DNA of 35,446 bases from Candidatus Undinarchaeales archaeon (lineage in GTDB: Archaea > SpSt-1190 > JASMDC01). Shown here piece after piece: positions 7,951-15,492 of the stretch (the first letter of the stretch is position 1; the number at the start of each line of letters is the position of its first letter). The DNA is taken from the NCBI GenBank assembly GCA_030753015.1, contig JASMDC010000037.1, forward strand, positions 1 to 35,446, given 5' to 3'. The translations under genes and the position numbers were made by a program. A model generated the notes under the pieces. It made no database searches. It was not told the DNA's origin and saw only the letters and a program-made list of their open reading frames with translations.

Positions 7951-9246
7951 ATGCCCACCGTCCTCGTGCTCTGCTTCGATAGCCATGTGCGTCTCATCAG
8001 GGAGTTCTTCGAGCGCGATACCACCTACGACGCCGTCATCGATCCGCAGTCCGCTATCGAGCGCGATGGCGTGGGGGCCTACGTCGAGCGGATCGCAGAG
8101 AAGATACGATCGGGCCGGCTTTCGGTCGACGGTATCGCCACAACCACCGAGGACCTCGCGTTAGTTGCGTCCGTCATCGCACGTGAGGCCGGTCTTGCCG
8201 GACCCGCTCCGGGCGCTGTGTTCGCCTGTCAGAACAAGCTTGTGCAGCGCACGCTCCAGCGGGAATGCGCTCCCGAGGCCACGCCGGACTTCTTCCTGGC
8301 CCGGGACTGGCTTGTGGGAGAGGTCCCCGGTGTGCAGTTCCCTCTCTTTGTCAAGCCGGTGACCTCGGCCCTGTCCTTCTACTCCCACCATGTTGAGGAT
8401 GCGGGCGAGCTCCGACGGATCATACGCGAAGGACGCGATATAGTTCCTTCAGGCAACCGGCTCAACAGCGAGGTCATCGAGCTCGGTTACATCGACCACC
8501 CGTGGGCGCCCCTTCATAGTGAGCTGTTATGTGAGGGGGTGATCACGGGCACACAGGTCACCGTGGACGGCTATGTGCGAGAGGGGGGCGTTGTGCTCCT
8601 GGGGACGACCCTCTCGGTGTTCGTCCCGGGGACGATCAGCTTCTCACGCTTCGACTTCCCACATCAGTTCGATCCGGAGATCGACTCCCGGGTCGCTGGG
8701 CTCGTCCAGCGCGTGGTCACTCATATCGGTCTGGATGATACTCTGTTCAACATGGAGCTCATGGTGGACGGGGGAACGGGCGCGATAAGCATAGTCGAGC
8801 TCAACACCCGCCTCTCGTTCCAGTTCGTACCCCTCATCGAATGGGTGCGTGGCGTCAGCCCTCTCCGCATCATGTGCGACATAGCTGTAGGGCGAGAACC
8901 CAAAAGGTTAGCTACTGAAGGGGCCGGACCTTATTCAATGTCGAGCTCATGCGTCCTTCGCACGCCTGAGGACCGGTGGGTGGTCGACGTGCCCTCATCA
9001 GAGGACGTCGCGCGCATCGAGGCGGAGCGTCCCAATGTGCGTGTATTCCCCTTGGTGGCGCCAGGGACGCGCCTTTCGGACTACCTGCAGGACGCATATA
9101 CCTATCGGTACTGCCTGGTGAATATCGCTGGCGAGGACATCGACGAGGTCATCAGCACCCTTGCGGTCGTGAAGAATGGGCTAGGATTCCGGCTCGCACC
9201 GGCTGAGGACTCCCCTGCTTCGCCGGTCAAAAAAGAAAAAAGGTAG
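7951..9246 (+). CDS. ATP-grasp domain ligase of unknown substrate
   Basis: This is a 431-residue ATP-grasp enzyme, a family that joins a carboxylate to an amine or thiol through an acyl-phosphate. Visible landmarks are K135 in PLFVKPV (nucleotide-binding Lys), the EGVITGTQVTVDGYV strand pair (195-209), E269 in LFNMELMVD, and E283-x-N285 in VELNTR (Mg2+ ligands). The N-terminal ~90 residues form a pre-ATP-grasp-like alpha/beta domain. I chose the ATG at 7951; a frame continues upstream to 7861, but that would code through the palindrome and the promoter. The last residues are a Lys-rich tail. The gene is divergent from the MoxR operon and may share its regulator. The substrate cannot be read from the sequence. 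Confidence 0.85.
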   Translation: MPTVLVLCFDSHVRLIREFFERDTTYDAVIDPQSAIERDGVGAYVERIAEKIRSGRLSVDGIATTTEDLALVASVIAREAGLAGPAPGAVFACQNKLVQRTLQRECAPEATPDFFLARDWLVGEVPGVQFPLFVKPVTSALSFYSHHVEDAGELRRIIREGRDIVPSGNRLNSEVIELGYIDHPWAPLHSELLCEGVITGTQVTVDGYVREGGVVLLGTTLSVFVPGTISFSRFDFPHQFDPEIDSRVAGLVQRVVTHIGLDDTLFNMELMVDGGTGAISIVELNTRLSFQFVPLIEWVRGVSPLRIMCDIAVGREPKRLATEGAGPYSMSSSCVLRTPEDRWVVDVPSSEDVARIEAERPNVRVFPLVAPGTRLSDYLQDAYTYRYCLVNIAGEDIDEVISTLAVVKNGLGFRLAPAEDSPASPVKKEKR

Positions 9247-9247
9247 T

Positions 9248-9270
9248 GGGGTCCGGCAAAGCCGGACCCC
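9248..9270 (+). terminator. Strong GC hairpin after the ATP-grasp gene
   Basis: GGGGTCCGGC (9248-9257), an AAA loop, and GCCGGACCCC (9261-9270) form a perfect 10-bp stem beginning 2 nt after the stop codon. No T-run follows on the plus strand, so it may be a 3'-end stabiliser rather than a classical terminator. Confidence 0.5.
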
Positions 9271-9368
9271 GGGGGGAAGGAAATCCAAAAAGCATCACAC
9301 AATTGCCACCAATTCTCGCCTCGCTGCCACTCCCGCATTACCGAGAGTTCCATTCCTCTGAGGGATGT

Positions 9369-9394
9369 AATGGTTTTTTCTTAAAATAACCATT
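9369..9394 (-). terminator. Inverted repeat with U-rich tracts after the PAS gene
   Basis: AATGGTT (9369-9375) and AACCATT (9388-9394) are inverted. On the minus strand, T-rich tracts (e.g. TTTTTCATATTCTTTTTCAT, 9395-9414) precede the stem, as in T-rich archaeal termination regions. It lies ~45-70 nt past the stop of the PAS gene. Confidence 0.35.
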
Positions 9395-9407
9395 ATGAAA
9401 AAGAATA

Positions 9408-9423
9408 TGAAAAACATTGAAAC
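9408..9423. repeat. 16-bp direct repeat, copy 1 (flanks the PAS gene)
   Basis: TGAAAAACATTGAAAC occurs here, 15 nt beyond the stop of the PAS gene, and again at 12611-12626, upstream of its start. The rest of the 9247-9437 stretch contains no recognisable gene. Confidence 0.5.
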
Positions 9424-9437
9424 CTATCTAGATTGCC

Positions 9438-12400
9438 TCACACACGTCCGTCAACGAAGAGGTGGCGACCGCGCTCGGAGAGCTCCACGACCTTGCTCCT
9501 ACCCTTTTCGTGCTGGAGCAGGTGGCCGGCGCTCACGAGATTCCTTACCCGCTTGCGTACGGTGGGTTGGCTGATTCCCAGCTCAGCGCCGATTTCGGTG
9601 TTGGAGGGCTTGAGCCCGAGCAGGTTCCGCTGATATACGTACCGAAGGACCTCCAGAAGGTCCTCGGGAAGGCTTACCTTGATCATCGGATTGATCTCCA
9701 GACATTCCTTCTCGAGCAGCCTCAGCTCCCGCGGGTCCATGGTCGTAGGATCAACGGAGACAATGATGATGTGACCTTTGAGGTAGGCTACCTCACGCAG
9801 CCGTTCCACTAGAGACAGTGTCTCGCTGAACCCGATCTTCAGAACGAGGAAGTCCAGTCTGTCGATGAGAACCGTGTGTGCCCGTTGAAGCTCCTCGATG
9901 CAGTTCTCGACCTGTGCTGCTCGGGGTGCTATGCTACCAGCTCCTGCGCGGTCCGTGAGCCAATGGAACGTGTACTCCGCATCCAGATCCTTCTTGAACT
10001 CCTTCTCGGGGGCCCGGGAGATCACAAGGCCGGGGAATCCTGCCTTCAGGAGATCGGAGAACGCCTCGAGTGCAAGCCCTGCCGCTTGCTCTTGAGCGAG
10101 GTAGAGCTGTCCGTCCTCGAGGCTGTAGCGCATCAGGCGGCGTCGCATCTCCTCCTCGGAACGCTTGCGCTCGGTGATGTCCTTGAACACTGCAAGCCAT
10201 CCGGACGTAGCTGCGTCGGCACCCTTGATTGGCGCAGGTGTGATCAAGCAGTGGATGAGGTCCCCGTCCTTTCTCCGCAGGGCACCTTCGAACTCACCCT
10301 CCCCGCCCCGTTCTTCGAACACGTACCGTTTGAAGAGTGCCATGGCCCTGTCCCTCGTCCCCTCGTTCCAGAACGGGAATGGCGGCTTGATACCAACGAG
10401 CTCCTTCTCACTGAATCCCGTCATTGAGCAGAAGGCCGGGTTCACGTACGTTGTCATTCCATCGAGGTCGACGAGGAGGAGACCGTCCTTCATGGACTCG
10501 TGAAGGCTTCTGGAGAACGCCTCCTGCCTGACGAGCTGCTCCTCGGCCCTCTTGTGCTCGGTGATGTCCCGCCAGATGCCTTGGATGAAGGTCTTTCCCC
10601 CGGCCTGGATGGGCCTGGTGCTCACCATGATAACACGCGTCCTGCCGTCCTTTGTCCGGTGCTTGGTCTCGAAGAGGTCGCCACCCTCTTTCGTGATCTT
10701 CTTGATGTGCTCTGTGGTCTCCTCGGGGGACTCGATGACCTCGATGTCCGCGAGCGTGAGCTGAGCGAACTCCTCACGGGAATATCCTAGGTTCTTATGG
10801 GCCCGCTCGTTGAACTCGGTGAACGTCTTCGAACCAGTATCGATCAGAACGATGGAGTCTGCTGCCTGATCGAAGATGGCGCGGTATCGTTCCTCTGACT
10901 CACGCAGGGCCTTCTCCGACCTGGTACGCTCCGTGATGTCGCGAACGTAGGCGTGGACGAGCCGCTGTCCACCGACAGATGCTACCCTGAAGCTCACCTC
11001 TGTCGGGAACTCGGTACCGTCCTTACGTCTACCGGATGAACCGATGAACAGGCCCTCCTTCTTGAGCTGCTTCCTGATTGTCCGGGGGAGCGTGCCCGCG
11101 ACGTCATCCGGTACGAGGTCTATGGCGTTCATTCCACGAAGCTCGACCTTGGAGTAACCGAACATCTCGCAGGCAGTAACGTTACAGTCGATGATGTTCC
11201 CGTTGAGGGTCTCGAGGAGAACGGCGTCGGTGGACGTCTCCACGAGCGTCCTGTACTTCTCCTCGCTTGCCTTGATGGCCTGCTCGGCCTTCTTGCGTGC
11301 AGTGATGTTGCGGATCATGATGAGCACGGTGTCCTTGCCGGACGTGGCCATCCTCGCCTCGAATTCCCGCTCATCGCCACCAACCGTGAGCTTATACTCG
11401 TACACCTGCAGTTCACCGGTCTCCAGGCATTGCTTCATGTGACGCGTCGTCAAACGGGCAAGGTCACGCGGGAGGATGTCGTTCACCTTCTTTCCCAGGA
11501 ACTCCTCGGGAGTCGCATAAAGATCATCACTTCCGCCCTTGTAACTGATGAAAGTACCATCCTTGTGGACCTGGAACATGAGGTCGGGCATCGCGTCGAG
11601 GATGGCACGGGTCTTCGACTCGCTCTCCGCCAAGGCCGCCTCGGTCCTCTTTCGCTCACTGATGTCACGAGCGATGCCCATGCACACGCTCCTGCCATCG
11701 ATCGTTAAGGGGAATCCCTTCACCTCGACCTCGGCCATGCTTCCGTCCTTCCGGGCCAGGGTGACGGGGAGCGCATCGGTCGCTTCCCCGGTCCTTGCGA
11801 GATCAGCCAATACCTTTATCGCGTCCTTGATGGTCTTCTTAGTGATCAGGTTGAGCGTCAGGAAGCTCTTCCCGATCAGCTCCTCCTTCTTGTAGCCTAC
11901 CAACCGTTCGGCGGCCTCGTTGCCGTCGATGAACACCCCTTTCAGGTCGTGGAGGTAGATCGCGTCCGGCGACCTCTCGAAGAGGGCCCTGAACCGCTCT
12001 TCGGAGACACGTAGCTCCTCTTCGGCCTTCTTACGCTCGGTCACCTCACGCTCCAGTTCAACGGTCTTTGCCTGCAGTTCGGCAACACGCTCGTCCACCA
12101 AGTTTTGGAGGTGGTCCCGGTGATGCTCGAGCTCCTCTTCGGTATGCTTGCGCTCGGTGATGTCCCGGAGGATGCCCACTGCACCGATGATGCTCCCGCC
12201 CTTCCGGACGAGATGGTTGCTCGCTTCCACGGGGACGGTGGTGCCGTCTTTACGGATGAGCTCGAGAGTGATCAGTGGGCTCTCCTTGCCCTTCGTGACA
12301 GCGTCGGTGATCAACTTGGCGATCCGGGGTATCTCCCTGGAACTGAGAACACCGAGCTTGAGGACGTTCCGACCGATGACCTCTTCCTGCGAGTAACCGA

Positions 12401-12563
12401 CGAGGTTCTCCACACGCGGATTCACATCGATGACGGTGCCTGTGCGGTCGATGAACACCACCAGGTCGTTGATGCTCCCGCATATCTCTTCGTGGAGCTC
12501 AAGCAGGACGGTACCCGGCTCGTGCTCTACCGGGATCTCGTCCTTTCTCTTTGTCGAAGGCAT
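9438..12563 (-). CDS. Six-PAS / DUF835 / winged-helix sensor-regulator
   Basis: This is a 1041-residue soluble protein. Six PAS domains can be counted, starting near residues 25, 190, 315, 437, 560 and 685. Most end in the PAC-like phrase (R)DITERK, and a coiled coil lies at ~137-185. DUF835 follows at ~815-960, and a winged helix-turn-helix at ~967-1041 (ELGISQPTVRKRVRNLVSAG). There is no histidine kinase (no HisKA or HATPase motifs) and no membrane segment, so this looks like a one-component regulator that senses cytoplasmic ligands or redox state and binds DNA. DUF835 is an archaeal domain of unknown role, often fused to PAS domains. The ATG at 12563 follows GGGGGATC. The gene is monocistronic, with a TATA-like box at 12639-12648. 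Confidence 0.9.
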   Translation of the reverse strand: MPSTKRKDEIPVEHEPGTVLLELHEEICGSINDLVVFIDRTGTVIDVNPRVENLVGYSQEEVIGRNVLKLGVLSSREIPRIAKLITDAVTKGKESPLITLELIRKDGTTVPVEASNHLVRKGGSIIGAVGILRDITERKHTEEELEHHRDHLQNLVDERVAELQAKTVELEREVTERKKAEEELRVSEERFRALFERSPDAIYLHDLKGVFIDGNEAAERLVGYKKEELIGKSFLTLNLITKKTIKDAIKVLADLARTGEATDALPVTLARKDGSMAEVEVKGFPLTIDGRSVCMGIARDISERKRTEAALAESESKTRAILDAMPDLMFQVHKDGTFISYKGGSDDLYATPEEFLGKKVNDILPRDLARLTTRHMKQCLETGELQVYEYKLTVGGDEREFEARMATSGKDTVLIMIRNITARKKAEQAIKASEEKYRTLVETSTDAVLLETLNGNIIDCNVTACEMFGYSKVELRGMNAIDLVPDDVAGTLPRTIRKQLKKEGLFIGSSGRRKDGTEFPTEVSFRVASVGGQRLVHAYVRDITERTRSEKALRESEERYRAIFDQAADSIVLIDTGSKTFTEFNERAHKNLGYSREEFAQLTLADIEVIESPEETTEHIKKITKEGGDLFETKHRTKDGRTRVIMVSTRPIQAGGKTFIQGIWRDITEHKRAEEQLVRQEAFSRSLHESMKDGLLLVDLDGMTTYVNPAFCSMTGFSEKELVGIKPPFPFWNEGTRDRAMALFKRYVFEERGGEGEFEGALRRKDGDLIHCLITPAPIKGADAATSGWLAVFKDITERKRSEEEMRRRLMRYSLEDGQLYLAQEQAAGLALEAFSDLLKAGFPGLVISRAPEKEFKKDLDAEYTFHWLTDRAGAGSIAPRAAQVENCIEELQRAHTVLIDRLDFLVLKIGFSETLSLVERLREVAYLKGHIIIVSVDPTTMDPRELRLLEKECLEINPMIKVSLPEDLLEVLRYVYQRNLLGLKPSNTEIGAELGISQPTVRKRVRNLVSAGHLLQHEKGRSKVVELSERGRHLFVDGRV

Positions 12564-12610
12564 TGATCCCCCTCAGCCCCCGAGGTGAAGGTCAATCTTG
12601 AAAAGGTTAT

Positions 12611-12626
12611 TGAAAAACATTGAAAC
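12611..12626. repeat. 16-bp direct repeat, copy 2 (at the PAS gene promoter)
   Basis: This copy is identical to 9408-9423. It falls at the predicted transcription start (~12617) of the PAS gene, so it could serve as an operator. The rest of 12564-12763 holds nothing else I recognise. Confidence 0.5.
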
Positions 12627-12638
12627 ACATAGTCCTTT

Positions 12639-12648
12639 CCTTATAGGT
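12639..12648 (-). promoter_or_regulatory. TATA-like box of the PAS-DUF835 gene
   Basis: On the minus strand the sequence reads ACCTATAAGG. Transcription would begin near 12617, leaving a leader of ~54 nt. Confidence 0.4.
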
Positions 12649-12763
12649 CTACTATCATCGTGCACAACCTGTCGAGAGCGGCCGCAATCCACGCAGGTAC
12701 GCACAGGCCGGGCCCAATAATCCACTGACTAGAAAGGCTACAATGAACGGACGACGACCGGTC

Positions 12764-13309
12764 CTAGATCTCACCGATCTCCTTGAACTTCTCCAAGAGC
12801 TTGTCGAAGGCTTCACGGACGTCCTCGATGCGCTTGGCGCCGGTGACCACGAAGCGGCCGGTACTGAATATGAGGATGGCCACCTTGGGCTTGATCATCC
12901 GGAACACCATGCCGGGGAACTGCTCGGGCTCGTACTCCACACCTTCGAGCTTGTAGGCCAGTCGGTCCAGGTTGAGCTCGAGATCGGTCTTGACCGAGGA
13001 GACGATGTTCTGGATCTCGATGAGGGGCTCGCCATTGAACTCCACTCCGTAATCGGCGAGGAGAACCTTGACCAGGCCAACGGCCCGCTTCACGTCCTCG
13101 ATGGACCGCGAACCAGTGCAGACCATCTTACCGGACCCAAAGAGGAGGTTGGCCGTCTTGGGCTCGGGCAGCCTGAGCACGAGACCGGGGAACTGCTCGG
13201 GGTTGAACTCTGCGTTCTCACTCCCGGCGGCTACCCGCTCGAGGGGAATTGAACAGTAAAGGTTGCAGGAGGCAACGATGTTCTCGACTTTAATCTCAAC
13301 GAGTGTCAT
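12764..13309 (-). CDS. tbp: TATA-box binding protein
   Basis: This is a 181-residue general transcription factor that bends promoter DNA and recruits TFB and RNA polymerase. The two pseudo-symmetric repeats are clear: NPEQFPGLVLRLPEPK in the first half and EPEQFPGMVFRMIKPK in the second, each followed by the buried-strand pattern (F)xSTGxxVxTGxxxxEDV. I chose ATG 13309 because AGGTGG (13315-13320) sits 5 nt before it. An upstream in-frame GTG at 13318 overlaps that Shine-Dalgarno sequence. Two TATA boxes lie upstream. The gene appears to be single and complete. Confidence 0.97.
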   Translation of the reverse strand: MTLVEIKVENIVASCNLYCSIPLERVAAGSENAEFNPEQFPGLVLRLPEPKTANLLFGSGKMVCTGSRSIEDVKRAVGLVKVLLADYGVEFNGEPLIEIQNIVSSVKTDLELNLDRLAYKLEGVEYEPEQFPGMVFRMIKPKVAILIFSTGRFVVTGAKRIEDVREAFDKLLEKFKEIGEI

Positions 13310-13331
13310 GTGAACCACCTATCAATGAGTC

Positions 13332-13356
13332 TTTTATAAAGCAAGCTTTATAAAGC
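13332..13356 (-). promoter_or_regulatory. Tandem palindromic TATA boxes of tbp
   Basis: GCTTTATAAAGC (13345-13356) and GCTTTATAAAA (13332-13342) lie in tandem 13-14 bp apart. The distal box predicts a start near 13325, giving an mRNA that includes the Shine-Dalgarno sequence. The proximal box predicts a start near 13311, giving an almost leaderless mRNA. Confidence 0.6.
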
Positions 13357-13389
13357 GATTGTTGTGGTAGGGATTGTTGTCACTCGGTG

Positions 13390-13797
13390 TCAGTCTCGTA
13401 TAGGATTGAAACCATCGCCTTGCACACGCTCGATGGTGTCGCGGGCGGTGATGAGGAACACCTCGCAGGTAACAGAGACCCGGGCCGAGAGCAGGTGCCC
13501 TGCCGCCCGTTCACCAGAAGGCGATACGGCATGGATGTGACAATGGACCACAGGATCGCCCTCCAGTCGAGTGATGTTCCCCATCAGGGAGACGATCTCC
13601 ATGAAGCCCTTGAGCCTTCTTGGATCGTACCCACCCTTTTCGCGGTCAAAGAAGGCGTACTCAACCTCGTCCAGGGCGCCGATGGCCCAGAACGGCCCCG
13701 TCACCTGCCGTTCCTGTGCGTACTGCACAAGCGATGAGATTATCTCCTCACCCTCGCGTAGCCTGACCACGTGGATGTCGTTTACCCCGGTCTCCAT
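13390..13797 (-). CDS. PPC/DUF296-domain protein, putative DNA-binding
   Basis: This 135-residue protein matches the PPC (DUF296) fold: a GALDEVEYAFFD strand, GNITRLEGDPVVHCHIHAVS containing the characteristic His-x-His metal-site-like pattern, then AAGHLLSARVSVTCEVFLI. In plants the domain is fused to AT-hooks; in prokaryotes it stands alone, forms trimers and has no proven role. It has its own promoter (TATAAT-like box at 13820-13829) inside the end of the next gene upstream, predicting a very short leader. It lies between tbp and the GIY-YIG gene on the same strand. Confidence 0.88.
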   Translation of the reverse strand: METGVNDIHVVRLREGEEIISSLVQYAQERQVTGPFWAIGALDEVEYAFFDREKGGYDPRRLKGFMEIVSLMGNITRLEGDPVVHCHIHAVSPSGERAAGHLLSARVSVTCEVFLITARDTIERVQGDGFNPIRD

Positions 13798-13819
13798 ACC
13801 TGTGAGCGGGCGGCCAAGA

Positions 13820-13829
13820 CTTATAATGC
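13820..13829 (-). promoter_or_regulatory. TATA box of the PPC gene
   Basis: On the minus strand the sequence reads GCATTATAAG. It is centred ~27 nt before the ATG at 13797, so the transcript should be nearly leaderless. It overlaps the last codons of the upstream GIY-YIG gene. Confidence 0.45.
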
Positions 13830-14255
13830 CGATACAGTGAGGCCCGCTTTGATGCTGGACGGCTCAACGTCCGAACCCCCCGGAGGCATGTCACCCTCCG
13901 GATCGTCGGAGCGGAAGAGATGGGAGGGGCAATCGCAGTCGGACGATCCGAATCCCTTCACTGCCCTGCATCGCTCCGCCAGCTCCCTGGCAAGAACGCA
14001 TTCATCGCTCCCGGGATAGATACGGATCGCGTTGACACCGCGGCCCTCGGTGAGCGCGTCGATATGCCAGTGCCTGCGCTTGTGCTTGCGAGCATGACGG
14101 GACAGACGCGCAGCGAGCCCTCCCGGACCATAGGCGGATCCCACGTAGAGGTACGTTCCCGGTTGGACCGTCCCTCCCCTACCGAAGGGTGTCAGTACGT
14201 CGATAATGACGGTGATTATGTAGGCGCCGCCCGTCTTTGGACAATCGTTGCTCAC
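13821..14255 (-). CDS. DUF123 GIY-YIG-like protein
   Basis: This 144-residue protein carries the archaeal DUF123 version of the GIY-YIG nuclease fold: GAYIIT and YLYVGSAYGPGGL (the GIY and YIG equivalents), RLSRHARKHKRRHWHIDAL, ECVLARELA (the catalytic-type Glu), and FGSSDCDCPSHLF with its Cys/His cluster. Homologues are found alone or fused to endonuclease III in archaea, which suggests DNA repair, but the substrate is unknown. The start is GTG 14255, preceded by GGAGG at a 9-nt spacing; an in-frame stop just upstream excludes a longer form. The C-terminal ~30 residues are low in complexity. Confidence 0.85.
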   Translation of the reverse strand: MSNDCPKTGGAYIITVIIDVLTPFGRGGTVQPGTYLYVGSAYGPGGLAARLSRHARKHKRRHWHIDALTEGRGVNAIRIYPGSDECVLARELAERCRAVKGFGSSDCDCPSHLFRSDDPEGDMPPGGSDVEPSSIKAGLTVSAL

Positions 14256-14410
14256 AGGTGTTGGCCTCCATCATTCGTGATATACGGGTTAGTGTGAACG
14301 GACATTGGCGCACACCGAGAACGGAAATTCGTATTTTTTCAAGGTAGAACGTTTAATTGTCGACAAATGCTCATTTTAAGGCCGTTTTCGTTCAAATCGA
14401 ATCGCAAGAC
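14256..14410. other. Gene-free AT-rich stretch
   Basis: I see no gene here. It holds a TATATC-like box (about 14279-14286) ~30 nt ahead of the DUF123 gene and AT-rich DNA leading to the plus-strand promoter at 14411. Confidence 0.4.
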
Positions 14411-14418
14411 TTATATAT
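14411..14418 (+). promoter_or_regulatory. Strong orphan TATA box
   Basis: TTATATAT preceded by the purine-rich GCAAGAC (BRE-like) predicts transcription from about 14440 on the plus strand. No convincing protein gene follows. Confidence 0.5.
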
Positions 14419-14439
14419 TTCAATACATACATAGCGAAT

Positions 14440-14512
14440 ACTTTTTTATGAAAGCCTGGGGGGTGGCTCGACTGGCAGGGGGAAATGGCCCCTGCCAGCC
14501 CCTTTTTCCTTT
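14440..14512 (+). ncRNA. Candidate small structured RNA
   Basis: Downstream of the orphan TATA box, a G-rich segment leads into a 10-bp perfect stem: CTGGCAGGGG (14472-14481), a 7-nt loop, and CCCCTGCCAG (14489-14498). It is followed by CCCCTTTTTCCTTTCC, a terminator-like pyrimidine tract. A transcript of ~70 nt is predicted. An ATG at 14449 opens a 42-codon frame with no recognisable features (MKAWGVARLAGG...), so a small peptide is the alternative. I do not recognise a known RNA family (not tRNA, SRP RNA, RNase P or box C/D). Confidence 0.35.
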
Positions 14513-14587
14513 CCTATCCGGCGAGGCGGAGGAATGGTCCCCCGTGACAGTTCGACTGCGACGTTCCACTGTCTAGAACTGATGATT

Positions 14588-14607
14588 GGACGCACCACCG
14601 TGCGTCC
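14588..14607. terminator. Hairpin between converging transcripts
   Basis: GGACGCAC (14588-14595), a CACC loop, and GTGCGTCC (14600-14607) form a perfect stem followed by TTT on the plus strand. It lies 24 nt beyond the stop of the minus-strand repeat protein and after the candidate RNA, so it could end either transcript. Confidence 0.45.
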
Positions 14608-14630
14608 TTTACTCGTGCTCTTGTTCCCTA

Positions 14631-15404
14631 TTACTTGCCACCGATCTCCTTGCGGATCATGGAGAGCTCCATGTGCATCTGCTTTTCGAGATCACCGAAC
14701 TTCTTGTTGATCGCCTCAAGATCCCGCCCCTTATCATCGAGCTTCTCCTGGAGTTCGACGATTGTGGCGTTCTTCCGGTCGACCGCATCCTCGAGGTTCT
14801 TGATACGCTGGGAGAGCTCGTGGATGAACTTGATGTCCTCCGCCATCTCCTTGAGTATCATAGCTACACCGTCCTCTTTCTTAGCGCCAGGAGCAGCGGG
14901 CCCCTTGGTCTTGACCTGGTCCTCGATGATCCCGATCTTCTGTTTTAGCTCGTCGATCGTCTCACGGGCGGGGGACTTTGGGCGTTCCGGGGCCTTCTCG
15001 GGCTCCTTGACCTTAGGTGCCTCGGCCGGAGGTGCCATGACTGGTGGCGCAGGTCCGGGAGGAGGTGCGATCGTGGGTGCCTCTACCTTCGGGGCCTCGA
15101 CCACAGGCACCTTCACCTCGGGTACCGGTGGCGGCATGGGTCCTCCCATGGGCTTCGGCGGCATGGGTCCTCCCATGGGCTTTGGCGGCATGGGTCCTCC
15201 CATGGGCTTTGGCGGCATGGGTCCTCCCATGGGCTTTGGCGGCATGGGTCCTCCCATGGGTTTCGGCGGCATGGGTCCTCCCATGGGCTTTGGTGGCATA
15301 GGTCCACCGACGGGTTGTGGTGGCATGGGTCCCGCACCGGGTGGGGCAGGTTGAGGTGGTTGAGCATCCGTGTTCTTCTTACCGAGCAGCCAGTCGAGCA
15401 CCAT
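14631..15404 (-). CDS. Pro/Met/Gly-repeat protein with C-terminal coiled coil
   Basis: This is a 257-residue protein of unknown function. After a short hydrophobic-basic N-terminus (MVLDWLLGKK) come six near-identical 9-residue repeats (GGPMPPKPM) plus two degenerate ones. A Pro/Ala/Val/Glu/Lys stretch follows, then a heptad-rich C-terminal half (about residues 155-257) that should form a long coiled coil. A TATA box at 15427-15433 places the transcription start at the ATG at 15404, so it is probably leaderless. The frame is open further upstream, but that part would cover the promoter. It is divergent from the membrane protein gene at 15493, with 88 bp between them, so the two may be co-regulated. 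The Pro-rich linker suggests a flexible tether or scaffold; this is inference. Confidence 0.8.
   Translation of the reverse strand: MVLDWLLGKKNTDAQPPQPAPPGAGPMPPQPVGGPMPPKPMGGPMPPKPMGGPMPPKPMGGPMPPKPMGGPMPPKPMGGPMPPKPMGGPMPPPVPEVKVPVVEAPKVEAPTIAPPPGPAPPVMAPPAEAPKVKEPEKAPERPKSPARETIDELKQKIGIIEDQVKTKGPAAPGAKKEDGVAMILKEMAEDIKFIHELSQRIKNLEDAVDRKNATIVELQEKLDDKGRDLEAINKKFGDLEKQMHMELSMIRKEIGGK
15130..15318. repeat. 27-bp in-frame tandem repeat
   Basis: Six nearly identical 27-bp units (15130-15291) are followed by a diverged seventh (15292-15318). Each encodes nine residues of the Pro/Met/Gly repeat. The units differ at only one or two third-codon positions, which points to recent expansion or gene conversion. 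Confidence 0.9.
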
Positions 15405-15426
15405 GGGGCCATGAATCCACCAAACC

Positions 15427-15433
15427 TTTTTAT
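15427..15433 (-). promoter_or_regulatory. TATA box of the repeat protein gene
   Basis: On the minus strand the sequence reads CACATAAAAAGG, centred ~26 nt before the ATG at 15404. Confidence 0.5.
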
Positions 15434-15492
15434 GTGCTATCATTAGCGGGATAGTGTAGTTGTCTGACAGTAGTACCTGTCGGAGGGATACC

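Noticed and set aside
14579..14640. Box C/D guide RNA (TGATGA at about 14580)
   Set aside because: No matching D box (CTGA) follows at the usual distance.
15130..15318. CRISPR-like array
   Set aside because: The units are contiguous with no spacers and are in frame in a coding gene.
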